DNA of 64,000 nucleotides from Agelas oroides. Its lineage: Eukaryota; Porifera; Demospongiae; Agelasida; Agelasidae. The position numbers and the translations under genes are program-made. This document shows positions 30,996 through 44,600 of this stretch, one piece after another. The stretch covers positions 6,556,235 to 6,620,234 of the forward strand of contig OX422205.1 of assembly GCA_949130485.1 (NCBI GenBank), read 5' to 3'. The notes under the pieces are model-generated. The model saw only the letters and a list, made by a program, of their open reading frames with translations. It was not told the origin of the DNA and searched no databases. Within the stretch, counting starts at the first letter, position 1. Each line of letters begins with the position of its first letter.

Positions 30996-32558
30996 ATGTC
31001 TCTATCGCGAGCTGCACTTGCATGCCGATGGGGGAGGGTATTTGCGAGGGGTACAGGTGCGTGCTAGCGTAAGGAACCAACTATCACTGTCTTTAAGGAC
31101 CAGCGGTAGAAGCTGACGCTTGTGAGCTTCACATTGAGTTGAGTGGGTGTGCAGTGTCCATTTCTATGGTTTCCGTATTGTTTACAGTATTCATGTACAG
31201 GGAGCGTTAACTCACTTAATTAAATTACAATGGGATACATCATTCAATATTTGTGCTGCAGCACTACGACCCTGGTTGTCGGCTACCGTGAGCACATCAG
31301 CTACACAACTCGCAGAAACTGAAGATAGAGAGGGTGGACAGGAGAACAAAGGTGTGTATTAATGAGCTTTTATCTATGTAAAAGGTCCATAGCATGATCA
31401 AACTCACTGCTCCTTCTCAGAAACACCTACCTCCCAGCATTTCGATGACTCTCAGCAGCGTTCCGCAGTTCTCCAAGCCTCACTACAGTTTGTTCCTGAG
31501 CTTGGCTGGAGCCCCGCTGCACTGGCAGAGGGGGCACAGTCACTGGGGCTAGCCAAAGTGACACCAGGGATGTTTCCACGAGGTGGAGGGGACCTAGTTG
31601 ACCATTTTGAGGCCGAGTGCAATGCCAACCTTGTGGAGTTCATGCAGCAGCAGCAACAGGAGTAAGTCCTGTCACTGTGTGGTTCGATGACTTACACTGC
31701 TTTATTTGTCATGTCCTTCTCTACCAAGGTTGAAGGGACCGAAGCTGCTTCGATCCTCTATTGAGCACAGGCTGCGAATGTTTATCCCCTACCTCAACAA
31801 GTGGCCCCAAGCAATGGCACTGAAAGGCTTTCCTGCTAACACTCCCTCTGCCCTCCAGACACTCGCACTAATGGTGGATGACATGTGGTACTGGGCCGGG
31901 GATCGCTCTACTGACTTCAGCTGGTACACCAAGAGGGCACTCCTCACGTCCATTTATGTTTCAACTGGTGTGTGCAGATCTTGTGTTGGGGGGGGGGGGA
32001 GGAAAGGATGGATCAAGGGAGAGGAAGAGGTAAATGTAGGGGAAGGGATGGAGGGAGTAGTCGCCAGTTGAGCAAACTCACAGCAGGCTAGTTACAATGC
32101 ATGCAGGAGTGCTTGGTGCATTGGTAATCCAATCATTTTTTTCCAGAGTTGCACATGGTTCAAGACAGCTCGGTGGACTTCCAGGACACATGGGACTTTC
32201 TAGGCCACAGGATGGAGGACAGCACTGCCCTTGGCCAGGCCAGGAAGCAGGTAAACACACAGTGGGCACAATTTCATGGGCAGGAAGTGTAAGTAATACA
32301 CTTAGCAGGAAGTGTACTTTGGCCTGGGTCGGCACTGTGCAACAGTCTACAATGTCAGCAAGAAATCATTTGTTGCATAACACTCTTACACATGCAGTTG
32401 GAGGCTTCCATTGGAACTGTCACAGAGTGCCTGTCAGCTGGCTTCACCACTGTGTGTTAACTAGCAATTCCCATTGTGTATTTGGTTATAGTAACTTTGT
32501 GTTACTCCTCCACACCCAGGCAAGGAACATGGTTGGACTGAACTGCCAAAACAGATGA
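30996..32558 (+). CDS. COQ9: Ubiquinone biosynthesis protein COQ9
   Basis: Lipid-binding TetR-fold protein of the mitochondrial matrix that presents CoQ intermediates to COQ7. Exon 1 (from 30996, MSLSRAALACRWGRVFAR) joins the exon starting near 31261 (ALRPWLSATVSTSATQL), giving an Arg-rich presequence. The next exon starts near 31422 (TPTSQHFDDSQQRSAVLQAS). Family core: FVPELGWSPAALAEGAQSLG, LVDHFEAECNANLVEFM, EHRLRMFIPYLNKWPQAMAL, MVDDMWYWAGDRSTDFSWYT, KRALLTSIYVSTELHMVQDS, VDFQDTWDFLGHRM, ending GLNCQNR. The C-terminal membrane-binding helix seems shorter than in human COQ9. Head to head with SNRK, tail to tail with VPS4. Confidence 0.95.
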
Positions 32559-32760
32559 CCAGTGTCTTCTTTCATGAATAATAGCAATGGTGTGTATATA
32601 GCACATTTTTGTCACATTCAAACATTTCATTTTAACTAGAGCACAAGATACACGCCATGTGGATAAACTATGTAGAACTTAGTGCATGCATACATGTACA
32701 ACAATGATGTGCTGGATCCATTAATATATGTAACCATGACAATTAGCGTAAAACAAATAT

Positions 32761-35728
<2,968 letters not shown>

Positions 35729-35914
35729 CTTGTTCGCTCTCTGGACTCACTACTGAAGAACAGGAACCATGCACCGATCATGGGACAAAATGCGTACCGG
35801 AACTATACACATCTAATTAACTGGATAATAAACGTCATCAAAATATTGAAACTATTGCGCGCGCATGGCGCACGAGAAAGTTGGGCGGGGCTGTCTCGCA
35901 GCCAGGCTGGTGAG
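35729..35914. promoter_or_regulatory. Divergent intergenic region, VPS4 / KDSR
   Basis: 186 bp between divergent start codons. A shared promoter is inferred; no element is recognised. Confidence 0.5.
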
Positions 35915-37491
35915 ATGTCGTGGTGGCTCCTACTCGGGGTTCTCTTGGTGGTGGTGGTGGTGCTCTACCTGTTCTCCCTCAGGAGGACCTACTGCATCAA
36001 GGGAAAGCATATAGTGGTGAGATTGCCAATAAAACTCTCTTGCTGCAGCCGGCATGAGAGTAGCTGCACTGCACTGAAAACACCAACCAAATTCATACTG
36101 TGATCTGATTGAGTGAATTTGTCGTTGTCTGCAGATCACGGGTGGCAGTAGTGGGATAGGGAAGGCCCTTGCTGCTGAGGCACTGAGTCGGGGGGCGTCT
36201 GCTGTCGTGCTGGTGGCTAGGAACAAGGTGAGTGCTCTGCAGTGCCGGATCAAGCGCTGCTTTCTGATTGGACCACTGGATGTTATACTGGCTGCGCGAG
36301 TTGAGCTGCAAATCCTTAACATGGTCTGAGACTAGTCTGGTAGTGTCATCTGACTCTGTACTGCAGGAACGCTTGCAGACTGCAAAGGCTGAACTGGACA
36401 AGCTGGTTGGCTCCAATCAGGTGTGTTGCCTGGCAGCCACCATAGAGACTCTGCTACTAGCTGCCTCTCCTTCACTTGTAGCAAGTGTACTTGGTCTCAG
36501 CTGATGTGGGGTCCCTGGCAGTGAAAGATGCAGTGCAGGAGGTTGTGAGACACATGGGGCATGTGGATGTGCTTGTGAACTGTGCCGGCACCTTTCACAC
36601 TGCTCCATTGCATGAAACTCCTCCAGAAAAGTATGAGGTGAGATTGACTCAGTTAGCACTCTCACCCATTATTATCTTTCACTAGCTTAAAGAAGTCATT
36701 ATGCACTCCTCCTTGCACTCGCTGGGTCCATTGTGTTTATCCTCATGTCTCAGGAGATTCTTCGAGTGAATGTGTTGGGTAGTGTCTATTTGACACAGGC
36801 CCTGCTACCAATCATGATGGAGAGGAGAGAGGGAAAGATTGTCTTCATCTCGTCAATGGCAGGACAGGTATGTAGTTGTGTGATACGTGTGCAGGAGTAT
36901 AGCGGCCATCACACTTGTCTAGGCCTCTTCCTCAACCACAGCTTGGACTATACGGCTACACTGCTTATGCTGCCTCAAAATTTGCCCTGAGGGGGTTGGC
37001 GGAGACCCTGCAGATGGAGGTTCGGCCTTACAACATTGCAATCAGCATCTCCTTTCCTCCTGACACAGACACTCCCCAGCTACAGGCGGAGCTGCCACAA
37101 CGATCTGCCATTGTCGCTGAGCTTGCCTCCTATGGCTCTGTCTTCCAGGCAGAGCAGGTAGCTGGGGATGTGTGGAGGGGGGTGGAGAGGGGGTGGTTCC
37201 AGATCACCCATGGATTGGACGGGTTCTTGATGGGGACTGTGACAGCAGGGATGGCCCCTGTAGGAAGCATGTGGGGTGCACTAGTGCAGGTGAGAAGAGT
37301 CAGTCCTGTCATGCAACCATGCTGGCCTGTCCATACAGAAGTTGATCCTACATGTCAACCATGTTCAACACAAAATGTGATCCCTCCAGGCAATGACAAT
37401 GGGAGTGTTTCGAGCAGTGGCCCTAGTCTACCTGACTGTATTCAATAGGGTGGTCAGTAAAGGACTCCAACAGAACAAGAAATCAAAGTAA
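35915..37491 (+). CDS. KDSR: 3-ketodihydrosphingosine reductase
   Basis: ER short-chain dehydrogenase that reduces 3-ketodihydrosphingosine to dihydrosphingosine with NADPH, the second step of sphingolipid synthesis. The N-terminal membrane helix MSWWLLLGVLLVVVVVLYLF leads into the Rossmann fold: ITGGSSGIGKALAAEA (TGxxxGIG, split by an intron after HIV), VSADVGS, VLVNCAGTFHTAPLHETP, RVNVLGSVYLTQALLPIMME, IVFISSMAGQLGLYGYTAY and AASKFALRGLAETLQ (YxxxK catalytic pair), SISFPPDTDTPQL (NADP-binding loop typical of KDSR). C-terminal hydrophobic segment FRAVALVYLTVFNRVVS, then a lysine-rich end NKKSK. Complete; stop TAA at 37489-37491. Confidence 0.96.
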
Positions 37492-37629
37492 CAACATTCT
37501 GAGTACATAGCTGACTGTACAAATAAGAAACAGAGTGAGCAGTGTATTATGGAGAATTTTTGCTATGCTGAACTGCACTGCAGTACTGAAAGAACAGGAA
37601 TGATGCAATCAATGGAAGTAAACTGTGTG

Positions 37630-37725
37630 TATGTGTGTGTGGGGGGGGGGGAGGGAGGGGAGGAGGGAGAGGAGTAGGGAGAGGAGGAGGGGAGGAGGGA
37701 GAGGAGGGGGGGAGGGAGGAGGGGG
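37630..37725. repeat. G-rich GGGAGGAGAGG low-complexity tract between KDSR and CENPL
   Basis: Purine-only stretch with many GGG runs in the 3' region shared by two convergent genes. G-quadruplex potential is inferred from the G runs. Confidence 0.8.
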
Positions 37726-37764
37726 AGCAACTTTGTGAGAACTATTACACATCAGATCTTGGTT

Positions 37765-39524
37765 TCATGCTACCTTGATCCTGCCTGTCCCCTCTGCATG
37801 CAGCACTGGGGTAGAGATGCGAGAGAGAGTCAGTGACTGGGAAGGGGGGGGGGAGCAGACATGAAACAAGGGCTACTCTCAGACACTCCACTGAGGGGGT
37901 TGTGTGTCAACGTACTTCAAGCTTGAAATGAAAGTGGTTGTGAATAAGACTGCACAGAGCTTGCACAAATGCTGTAGGAAGGACCAGTTATATCAAGCTG
38001 ACTCCGGTGAGTCATTCTGAGAGCAAGTGATGTCAGTATTGTGCACCTGTTCTCCTGTCTCCTGCTTGCTCTGTGGACATCCATACTGTCACGGCTGACT
38101 CGTAGGGCAGCTCAAGGGCAATTGTGGAGAGACCAGCCTGTTTCACGCTAAGTGGAAGGCTGTACAACAGTTCAACACTGCCCATCCCATGACTCACTGC
38201 AAACAGAAAAAACACACCATGACGACTGCCCAACACCTCCATGGCTGTGTACCTTTCTCAGCAGTGGCATATTGTCCCACGAGCATGGTGAGGTCTTCCT
38301 GACTGAGCTGGCCAGGGGAAACATGACAGTCAAACATGCTCTGTAGCCACTGCAGTACCACTCGAGAGAGCTGTGAGGGGCCTCGCAGAAGGAGTACGGG
38401 GAGGGAGGTGAACCCTGGAGGAAACGAGGGTGGAGCAGTTGATAATATTGGAGCACATACAAGGAAGGATAATTCAGCTCTTGGTTCAGACAGGAGGGAG
38501 GGACACAGGGTGTAATGTGAATTCAGTGTACCTTCTTTAAAGTGCCATGGTTCGTTGACACTACACAACAAAGCTACAAGTGCTGGAGCGTCTGCAGAGA
38601 AACAGTGGCACCATCAGAGCTTGATGGAGAGACTAGCATAGCAATAAACTGTCTCACCTCTTTGGGATGTTCTCTGACGCACAATGATTTGCATGGCATC
38701 TGACCCTGAAACAAATGACTCGTAGAATCTATACCACCACCATGCAACGACTCACACACAACATACTGTGCATACCATCCAGTCCAAATCTTGGCAGTAT
38801 CATCACTTTGGCGGTATGACGAGGCACGGTCGCCCCACCTCTGCCGTGAGTGGCCACTGCACCATCCCCTCCCTCCTGCAAGTAGGGAATCAGTACACAT
38901 GAAAACATGCAGTCTCACATACCCAGGTCTGGCCATGCGAAACTAGAAAACACAAACAGTGATTGAATTCACAAGATGAGATAATGACGTACTGCTGCTA
39001 AATGGGCTGTCAGGAGTTGGGAGTAGGAGCGGAGTTTTGCTGTGCTTGTGTCCAGCTGCCACAAGGGAGATACATAGTGGAGGTGCCAGGTCCTGGACAC
39101 CAGGTCTGCAGGATAGCCGGAGAGACATGAAGGCACTTGACACCCACCCCTTATATGGGCAATGTACCAGACTCTCTCTTTGCTGTGAGAGTCTATCTAC
39201 GAAAGCCAAGGAGACGGCTAGCTAGTTTAACTGGACTGCAGCTGATGGGCTCACCTTTCAGAACTTCCAGCTGGTCTGAGGTGGGACTGTGGTCCTCAAG
39301 AAAGTCCGGAGCTGTATCTGTCGGTATAGATACCCACCTAGTTATCTCTGATACTGGTCTGGACCCCAGACCCTTCTGACCGGGCGGGGAAGGGCCTGAG
39401 GCCCAGACTACTCTACGGTGAAAGGTATTCTCTCACTTCTGTCCCTTTTCTGATTGCTATACGGCGTCGTTCTCCCGCCCCTCCGCCTTGCAGCTCTCCT
39501 AGTGGTCACTCCAGTACTTGGCAT
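37765..39524 (-). CDS. CENPL: Centromere protein L (CENP-L)
   Basis: Part of the constitutive centromere-associated network; partners CENP-N in vertebrates. Exons I could place: 39437-39524 (MPSTGVTTRRAARRRGGRTT), 39255-39317, 38993-39105 (LVSRTWHLHYVSPLWQLDTS, then LRSYSQLLTAHLAA), then a block near 38340-38420 (LSRVVLQWLQSMFDCHVSPG), ELLYSLPLSVKQAG (about 38140), a small exon FVQALCSLIHNHFHFKLE (about 37910-37965) and LHAEGTGRIK (37767-37800). These line up in order with human CENP-L (W-L-Y-V-TP, SRHLNAFIA, FQKTFDCCFSP, YSHFHRHFKI, DGKIKI). The exact C-terminus is uncertain: TGA at 37765, or a further splice at AAG-GTAGCA. Sequence is strongly diverged, as usual for kinetochore proteins. 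Confidence 0.75.
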
Positions 39525-39678
39525 GGCTTTCGTCAGTTTTGACAACGCGATAAATATTTTTCGAATTTCGCTGGCACTTTGACCTTTGAACTTTCGCTCC
39601 TGGGATTCTCGGTCTCATTCCCAGACATCATAGACTGATGGAATGTGACCGTAGAACTCAAACATGTACAGGATCATT

Positions 39679-41501
39679 CTATGGAAGTTTTTTCCTGAGT
39701 TCATGCATGAGCCACAGTGCCACAGACAGGAGGGCAACAGCCCCAGACTGGTGGCTAGCTGCCAGAGTGGTCGGAACATAGTAGAGCAGTGTAGCCACAC
39801 CTAGACCAACCTAAGAGAGGAGGGGAGGGGTGGAGGGAGAGAGGTACAAACAGATAGTGACGTGAAGGATGGGAGTGTAAAACAGTTTGTCGGTATGTAC
39901 CTGGGTGAATGCCAAACCTGCCAAACAGTTTGTGGCGAGACGTGCCCTGGGTGTGAGTGCCACGCCCCTTGCCATGGCCCATGTACCAAAGAGGAAGGTC
40001 AGAGTGGAAATTGCCTGATTGAGGTATACATTAAATACACAAGATGACCAGCAGAAGACAGACAGGTACAGTCAACTGACAGACTGACCAGTAGTCGGTG
40101 GTTAAATTGTGCAGTTGTGGGGTTCTCTGCGATGTTCTTGAGTTTGGGGCTCATGGTAAACAGGTCTTCTGGAATCCATTGCCCCCCCATTTTGGGGAAG
40201 GAGTTGTAAACCAAGCCGGCATCCAGCCCAGCCACAAAGGCACCTGAGGCAGCAAGGAGGAAGAGAGGGGGGTTATACTTGTTCATGCAGTTCTTGTTGA
40301 CATTTGCTGACCAGAGAATGCTGTAAGAAACACCATGGCAACGGAACCATGTGCCAAGTGCCGGAGTGTCTTCAATTTAGGACTGGGTGTCTGTGTGTGT
40401 GTTTGTGTGTGTGCATGTGTGTGTGTTTGTGTGTGTGCATGTGTGTGTGTTGTGTGTGTGTAATCATAATAGGATAATGCTCTAATGGGCTGCATACCTG
40501 TATTATTGGTGGCAGAAGGAGGCCAAGGGCATTATAGAGCATTGAGGAGTAGAGTAGAAGGGCAGTGGAAAGATGGGCTGCCAGCCGGTACTGGCTGACA
40601 CGAGGGATTTCCCCTTGAGTTACACCTTCCTTGTCCAGACCACTCTTCACCATCCACCAGCCAAGTAGACCCTGTGTGTCACAACCAACAAGAGCACCTG
40701 TATGCACATACTCTCAAAACTGGCGCTCTGTTCCCCACCTCATCACCCACACAGACTCACCTGGAAGAGGACCAGTCCAGCGTAGACGACCAGTCGAGGC
40801 TTGAGTGCACGTCCCACCCACCCTTTCGCCCAGAAGTACACTGGGGGGAGGAAGAACAGGAGCCCAGTAGCCCTCCCCCACATCCGATGAGCATACTCCA
40901 TGTAGAAGATGCGCTTGAAGCCATCCAGTGTCAGGTCACGATGTACACTGCAGTGAGAAGATGGCAGTGGCTCGAGTGGCGCACCAAACATCCTTTGCAG
41001 CAAACACTTACTACTTGTACTCAGGGAACTGCTTATATCTCTGGAACTCCTCCTCCCACTCCTCCTCAGAGCGGGGCGGTCGCATCCCCCGGATCAGGTT
41101 CCACTGGGTCATACTCAGGCCAGACTCTGTCAGCCGGGTCACCCCTCCCAGCAGCACAGCTCCACCCACCATCCCACAGCATCCAAGTAGCCACCACCCT
41201 ACGATCCTCTCCCCCCTCTTCTGGGCTTGCTGGGCATCTGAGAGCATGTGTCTCACGTGATCTCCTCTCCTGCCTGCTCCCAGCCTCTCTATCCACCCCT
41301 TGACCCCCCTGGAAGGGCTCTGCCTGTGACCCCAAACCCTCACAGAGAGGTAAGTCTGCCTCACAGTCTGCATGAAACAGAAACATCAAATTATCACAAC
41401 CATAGGTGGATATTCAAATGCCATATTAAACGGTGAATGCTGTTCACACAACTTACCAGCTGCTTGGAACATACTCTTCTCAGAGCCACTGCAGCATACA
41501 T
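39679..41501 (-). CDS. COX15: Heme A synthase COX15
   Basis: Mitochondrial inner-membrane enzyme that converts heme O to heme A for cytochrome oxidase. Start ATG 41501 ([15 protein letters not shown], basic presequence). Family blocks: [39 protein letters not shown] (about 41130), [20 protein letters not shown] (about 40890, His ligand), [23 protein letters not shown] (about 40780-40640), [20 protein letters not shown] (about 40560, His), [20 protein letters not shown] (about 40220), AQFNHRLL (about 40100, His), [20 protein letters not shown] (about 39760, His) and end [10 protein letters not shown] before TAG at 39679. Multiple transmembrane helices as expected. Same strand as CENPL and TTC27. 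Confidence 0.95.
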
Positions 41502-41664
41502 CGTGTAGCCACGCCCCCTTTCGGTGATCTGCATGCGACTTGCTATGCAAATGTTAAACATTCAATATTCATAATTCATATGTCGTGATGTGAAAATAGT
41601 CGATATATTATGCCTTTACACAACTGAGACTATCATGCTAGGGCTGAGTTCTGAGACTATCATG

Positions 41665-44600
41665 CTAGGCTGGGCTGAGTTCTGAGACCATCTCCACCAG
41701 GTGCCTTAGTTCTCTCTCCATCCTCTCCAACACACCATTTGACAGTACCACACCACCAGACTCGGCAGCCTGTGGAGAAATTGGTGACCAGGCTATTGTC
41801 TCATCAGGAGGGCCCCGGTGACGAGGCTATTGTCTCATCAGGAGGGCCCCAGGGATGAGGCAGTTAGTGGCATACCTTTGCTTTACTGATAACTCCCTGC
41901 AAAGTCAGCCGTGCAGAAGAGAGTCGTTGCAGTCTCTCCCTCCCTCCAGCCCTGCACACCTTCCTGCAGGCTACACAAAAGGGGAGGTGCATAGCACAAT
42001 GGCTGAGAGGCTGTAGCCATTACTACTGACCTTCGCAATACTCTACCGTGAGGTCTACCACCCTCTGTAGCTTCACCGTGTCCTTCTCCCACCCTTGCTC
42101 CTGCCTGGCCACACGCTGAGCTTTCTGGAGCTCCAATATTCCCTACAACACGCAAACACTGCAAGCTGGACTCAGCACCTTTTGTCATAAAAGACGCACC
42201 TTTTCCAATTCTTCTGGGTCCTCGCTGACAAGATGATAGTCAGCATAGAGCTTCCACACCTCTGCATTGGTGGTGGTCTAACATGGAGGAGAGGTGTGGT
42301 GGTGGTCTAACATGGAGGAGAGGTGTGGTGGTGGTCTAACATGGAGGAGAGGTGTGGTGGTCTAACATGGAGGAGAGGTGTGGTGGTGGTAACATGGAGG
42401 AGGGAATCGGTGGTGGTCTAACATGGAGGAGGGAATCGGTGGTGGTCTAACATGGAGGAGGGAATCGGTGGTGGTCTAACATGGAGGAGGGGTGTGGTGG
42501 TGGTCTAACATGGAGGAGGGAATCGGTGGTGGTCTAACATGGAGGAGGGAATCGGTGGTGGTCTAACATGGAGGAGGGGTGTGGTGGTGGTCTAACATGG
42601 AGGAGGGGTGTGGTGGTGGTCTAACATGGAGGAGAGGTGTGGTGGTCTAACATGGAGGAGGGAATCGGTGGTGGTCTAACATGGAGGAGGGAATCGGTGG
42701 TGGTCTAACATGGAGGAGGGGTGTGGTGGTGGTCTAACATGGAGGAGGGAATCGGTGTGGTGAGGAGGAGGAGGAGGGACATGGTGTGATGAGGAGGAGG
42801 AGGAGGGACATGGTGTGGTGAGGAGGAGGAGGGACATGGTGTGGTGAGGAGGAGGAGGAGGGACATGGTGTGGTGAGGAGGAGGAGGAGGGACATGGTGT
42901 GGTGAGGAGGAGGAGGAGGGACATGGTGTGGTGAGGAGGAGGAGGATTAAGAGGAGGGGTGCTTCAACACATTTGCACGAGTGGTCATAAAACCTGTGAT
43001 GTGGTCTTGCCTAGTAGCTCCCCAAGTTTCTTTCTCAGTCGAGCAGCTAACGAGAATGAAGATGGTACATTCTGCATGTGTCACACACTCATAAAAAACT
43101 TGACCACACTCTCGTCTCCTACCTGATTGGCCACTTCTGTCGGGAACGCCCTGCAACACAGCTCTTACTAGGACACCCAAAATCTGCGGGAAGAACAGAC
43201 CATTATTCCACCCCCCACCCACCCAACCAATCATCTCAATCAAGAGACCTCAACATCTGTGAACTTGTCCTTGAGGTCCATCAGTCTGTGGTAGGCACCC
43301 ACCGCCTCCTCAAACTCACCAATGTCTGTACTCACCTGTCGTATGTGTGTGTGTAAGAGAAGACAATATAGGTTGATAGAGCTTGGGAAGGAGAGGGGGA
43401 CCGCAAGCAGGACAATCCTAGTTGTAACGATTGTGTTGGATGCTTGAGCAGTGTACGCACCAGGAGGTAGTTCTCCCATATCTTCCAGTTCTCAAAGCTG
43501 CACTTGAGGGCCTCACAATAAGCATGAAATGCTCTCACCCTGCACACACACACAGGGAAGGTGTATCACGATGCAGCTACTGAACTCAGCAATGGCCCAC
43601 AAACACACTTGTCTTTCTTCCTCAGGTAAGCAGCTGCAAGGTTGCTCCAAGCTTCTGCAAACTGAGATACATTGGTCCAGTCAGTACTACCCATTGTGAG
43701 ACCATGTCAATGTTCTCACATCAGGCTCCAGGGTGACACAGCGCTGGAAGGCCTTGACTGCCAGGCTCTGGTCCCCAACTCTGGAGGCAGCACAGCCCAG
43801 ACTGAACCAAACGTTTTCCTGTGCAAGAACACATCGTGTGATTGTCATGTGACTCCACGTGTGTGCAACACTGGCTTACCTGTAGTGAGTTGATCTGTAG
43901 CGAGAGCTGTAGGCTCTTGATGCAGTCCTCATACTAAGCAGAGAGGAAGAAAGGCTACTGGCTACTACTGTAGGCTCTTGATACAGTCCTCATTAGTTTA
44001 GTCTGCTATCAAAAGTGTGGTACCTTTTCTTTCCTGAGGTAGAACAGTCCTAGAGACCTCTGTGCCCTGCCACTGCGGTGGCTGGAGAGCTCCCAAGCTT
44101 TCCAGTAGCAGTCAGCATCCTGCAGAGAGAGGCCAGAATGCTTTTCACCCACTCACCTGCTCACCCTCACTCCCTCTCTCCCCTTCCTTCCTCTCTCTCT
44201 CCCTCCCTCTCCACACACACACACCTGTGTGACATCGCCCAAGATGCACCACAGTGTAGGGGTCTCATGTTCTCTCAGCCTCTCTCTCACCACCTCCTCG
44301 GCTCTCCCCCTCCTCCCTGCTGCTTGGTAGCAGGTTGCCACCTCCTCCCAGAGCTCCAGCCGCTGGTACACCTCCACAGCGCCTTGTACCATGCCCAGGG
44401 AGATCAACACTGCTGCCAGCTCCTTCTGTGAGGAGAGAGTGTGAGGGAGTGAGGAGGTGTGAGAGAGTGAGGAGGTGTGAGGGAGTGAGGTGTGAGGGAG
44501 TGAGGAGTGTGAGGGAGTGAGGTGTGAGGGAGTGAGGAGTGTGAGGGAGTGAGGTGTGAGGGAGTAAGGAGTGTGAGGGAGTGAGGAAGTGTGAGGGAAG

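Noticed and set aside
42676..42924. Ser/Pro-rich minus-strand frame of 82 codons
   Set aside because: Lies wholly inside the TTC27 intronic minisatellite.
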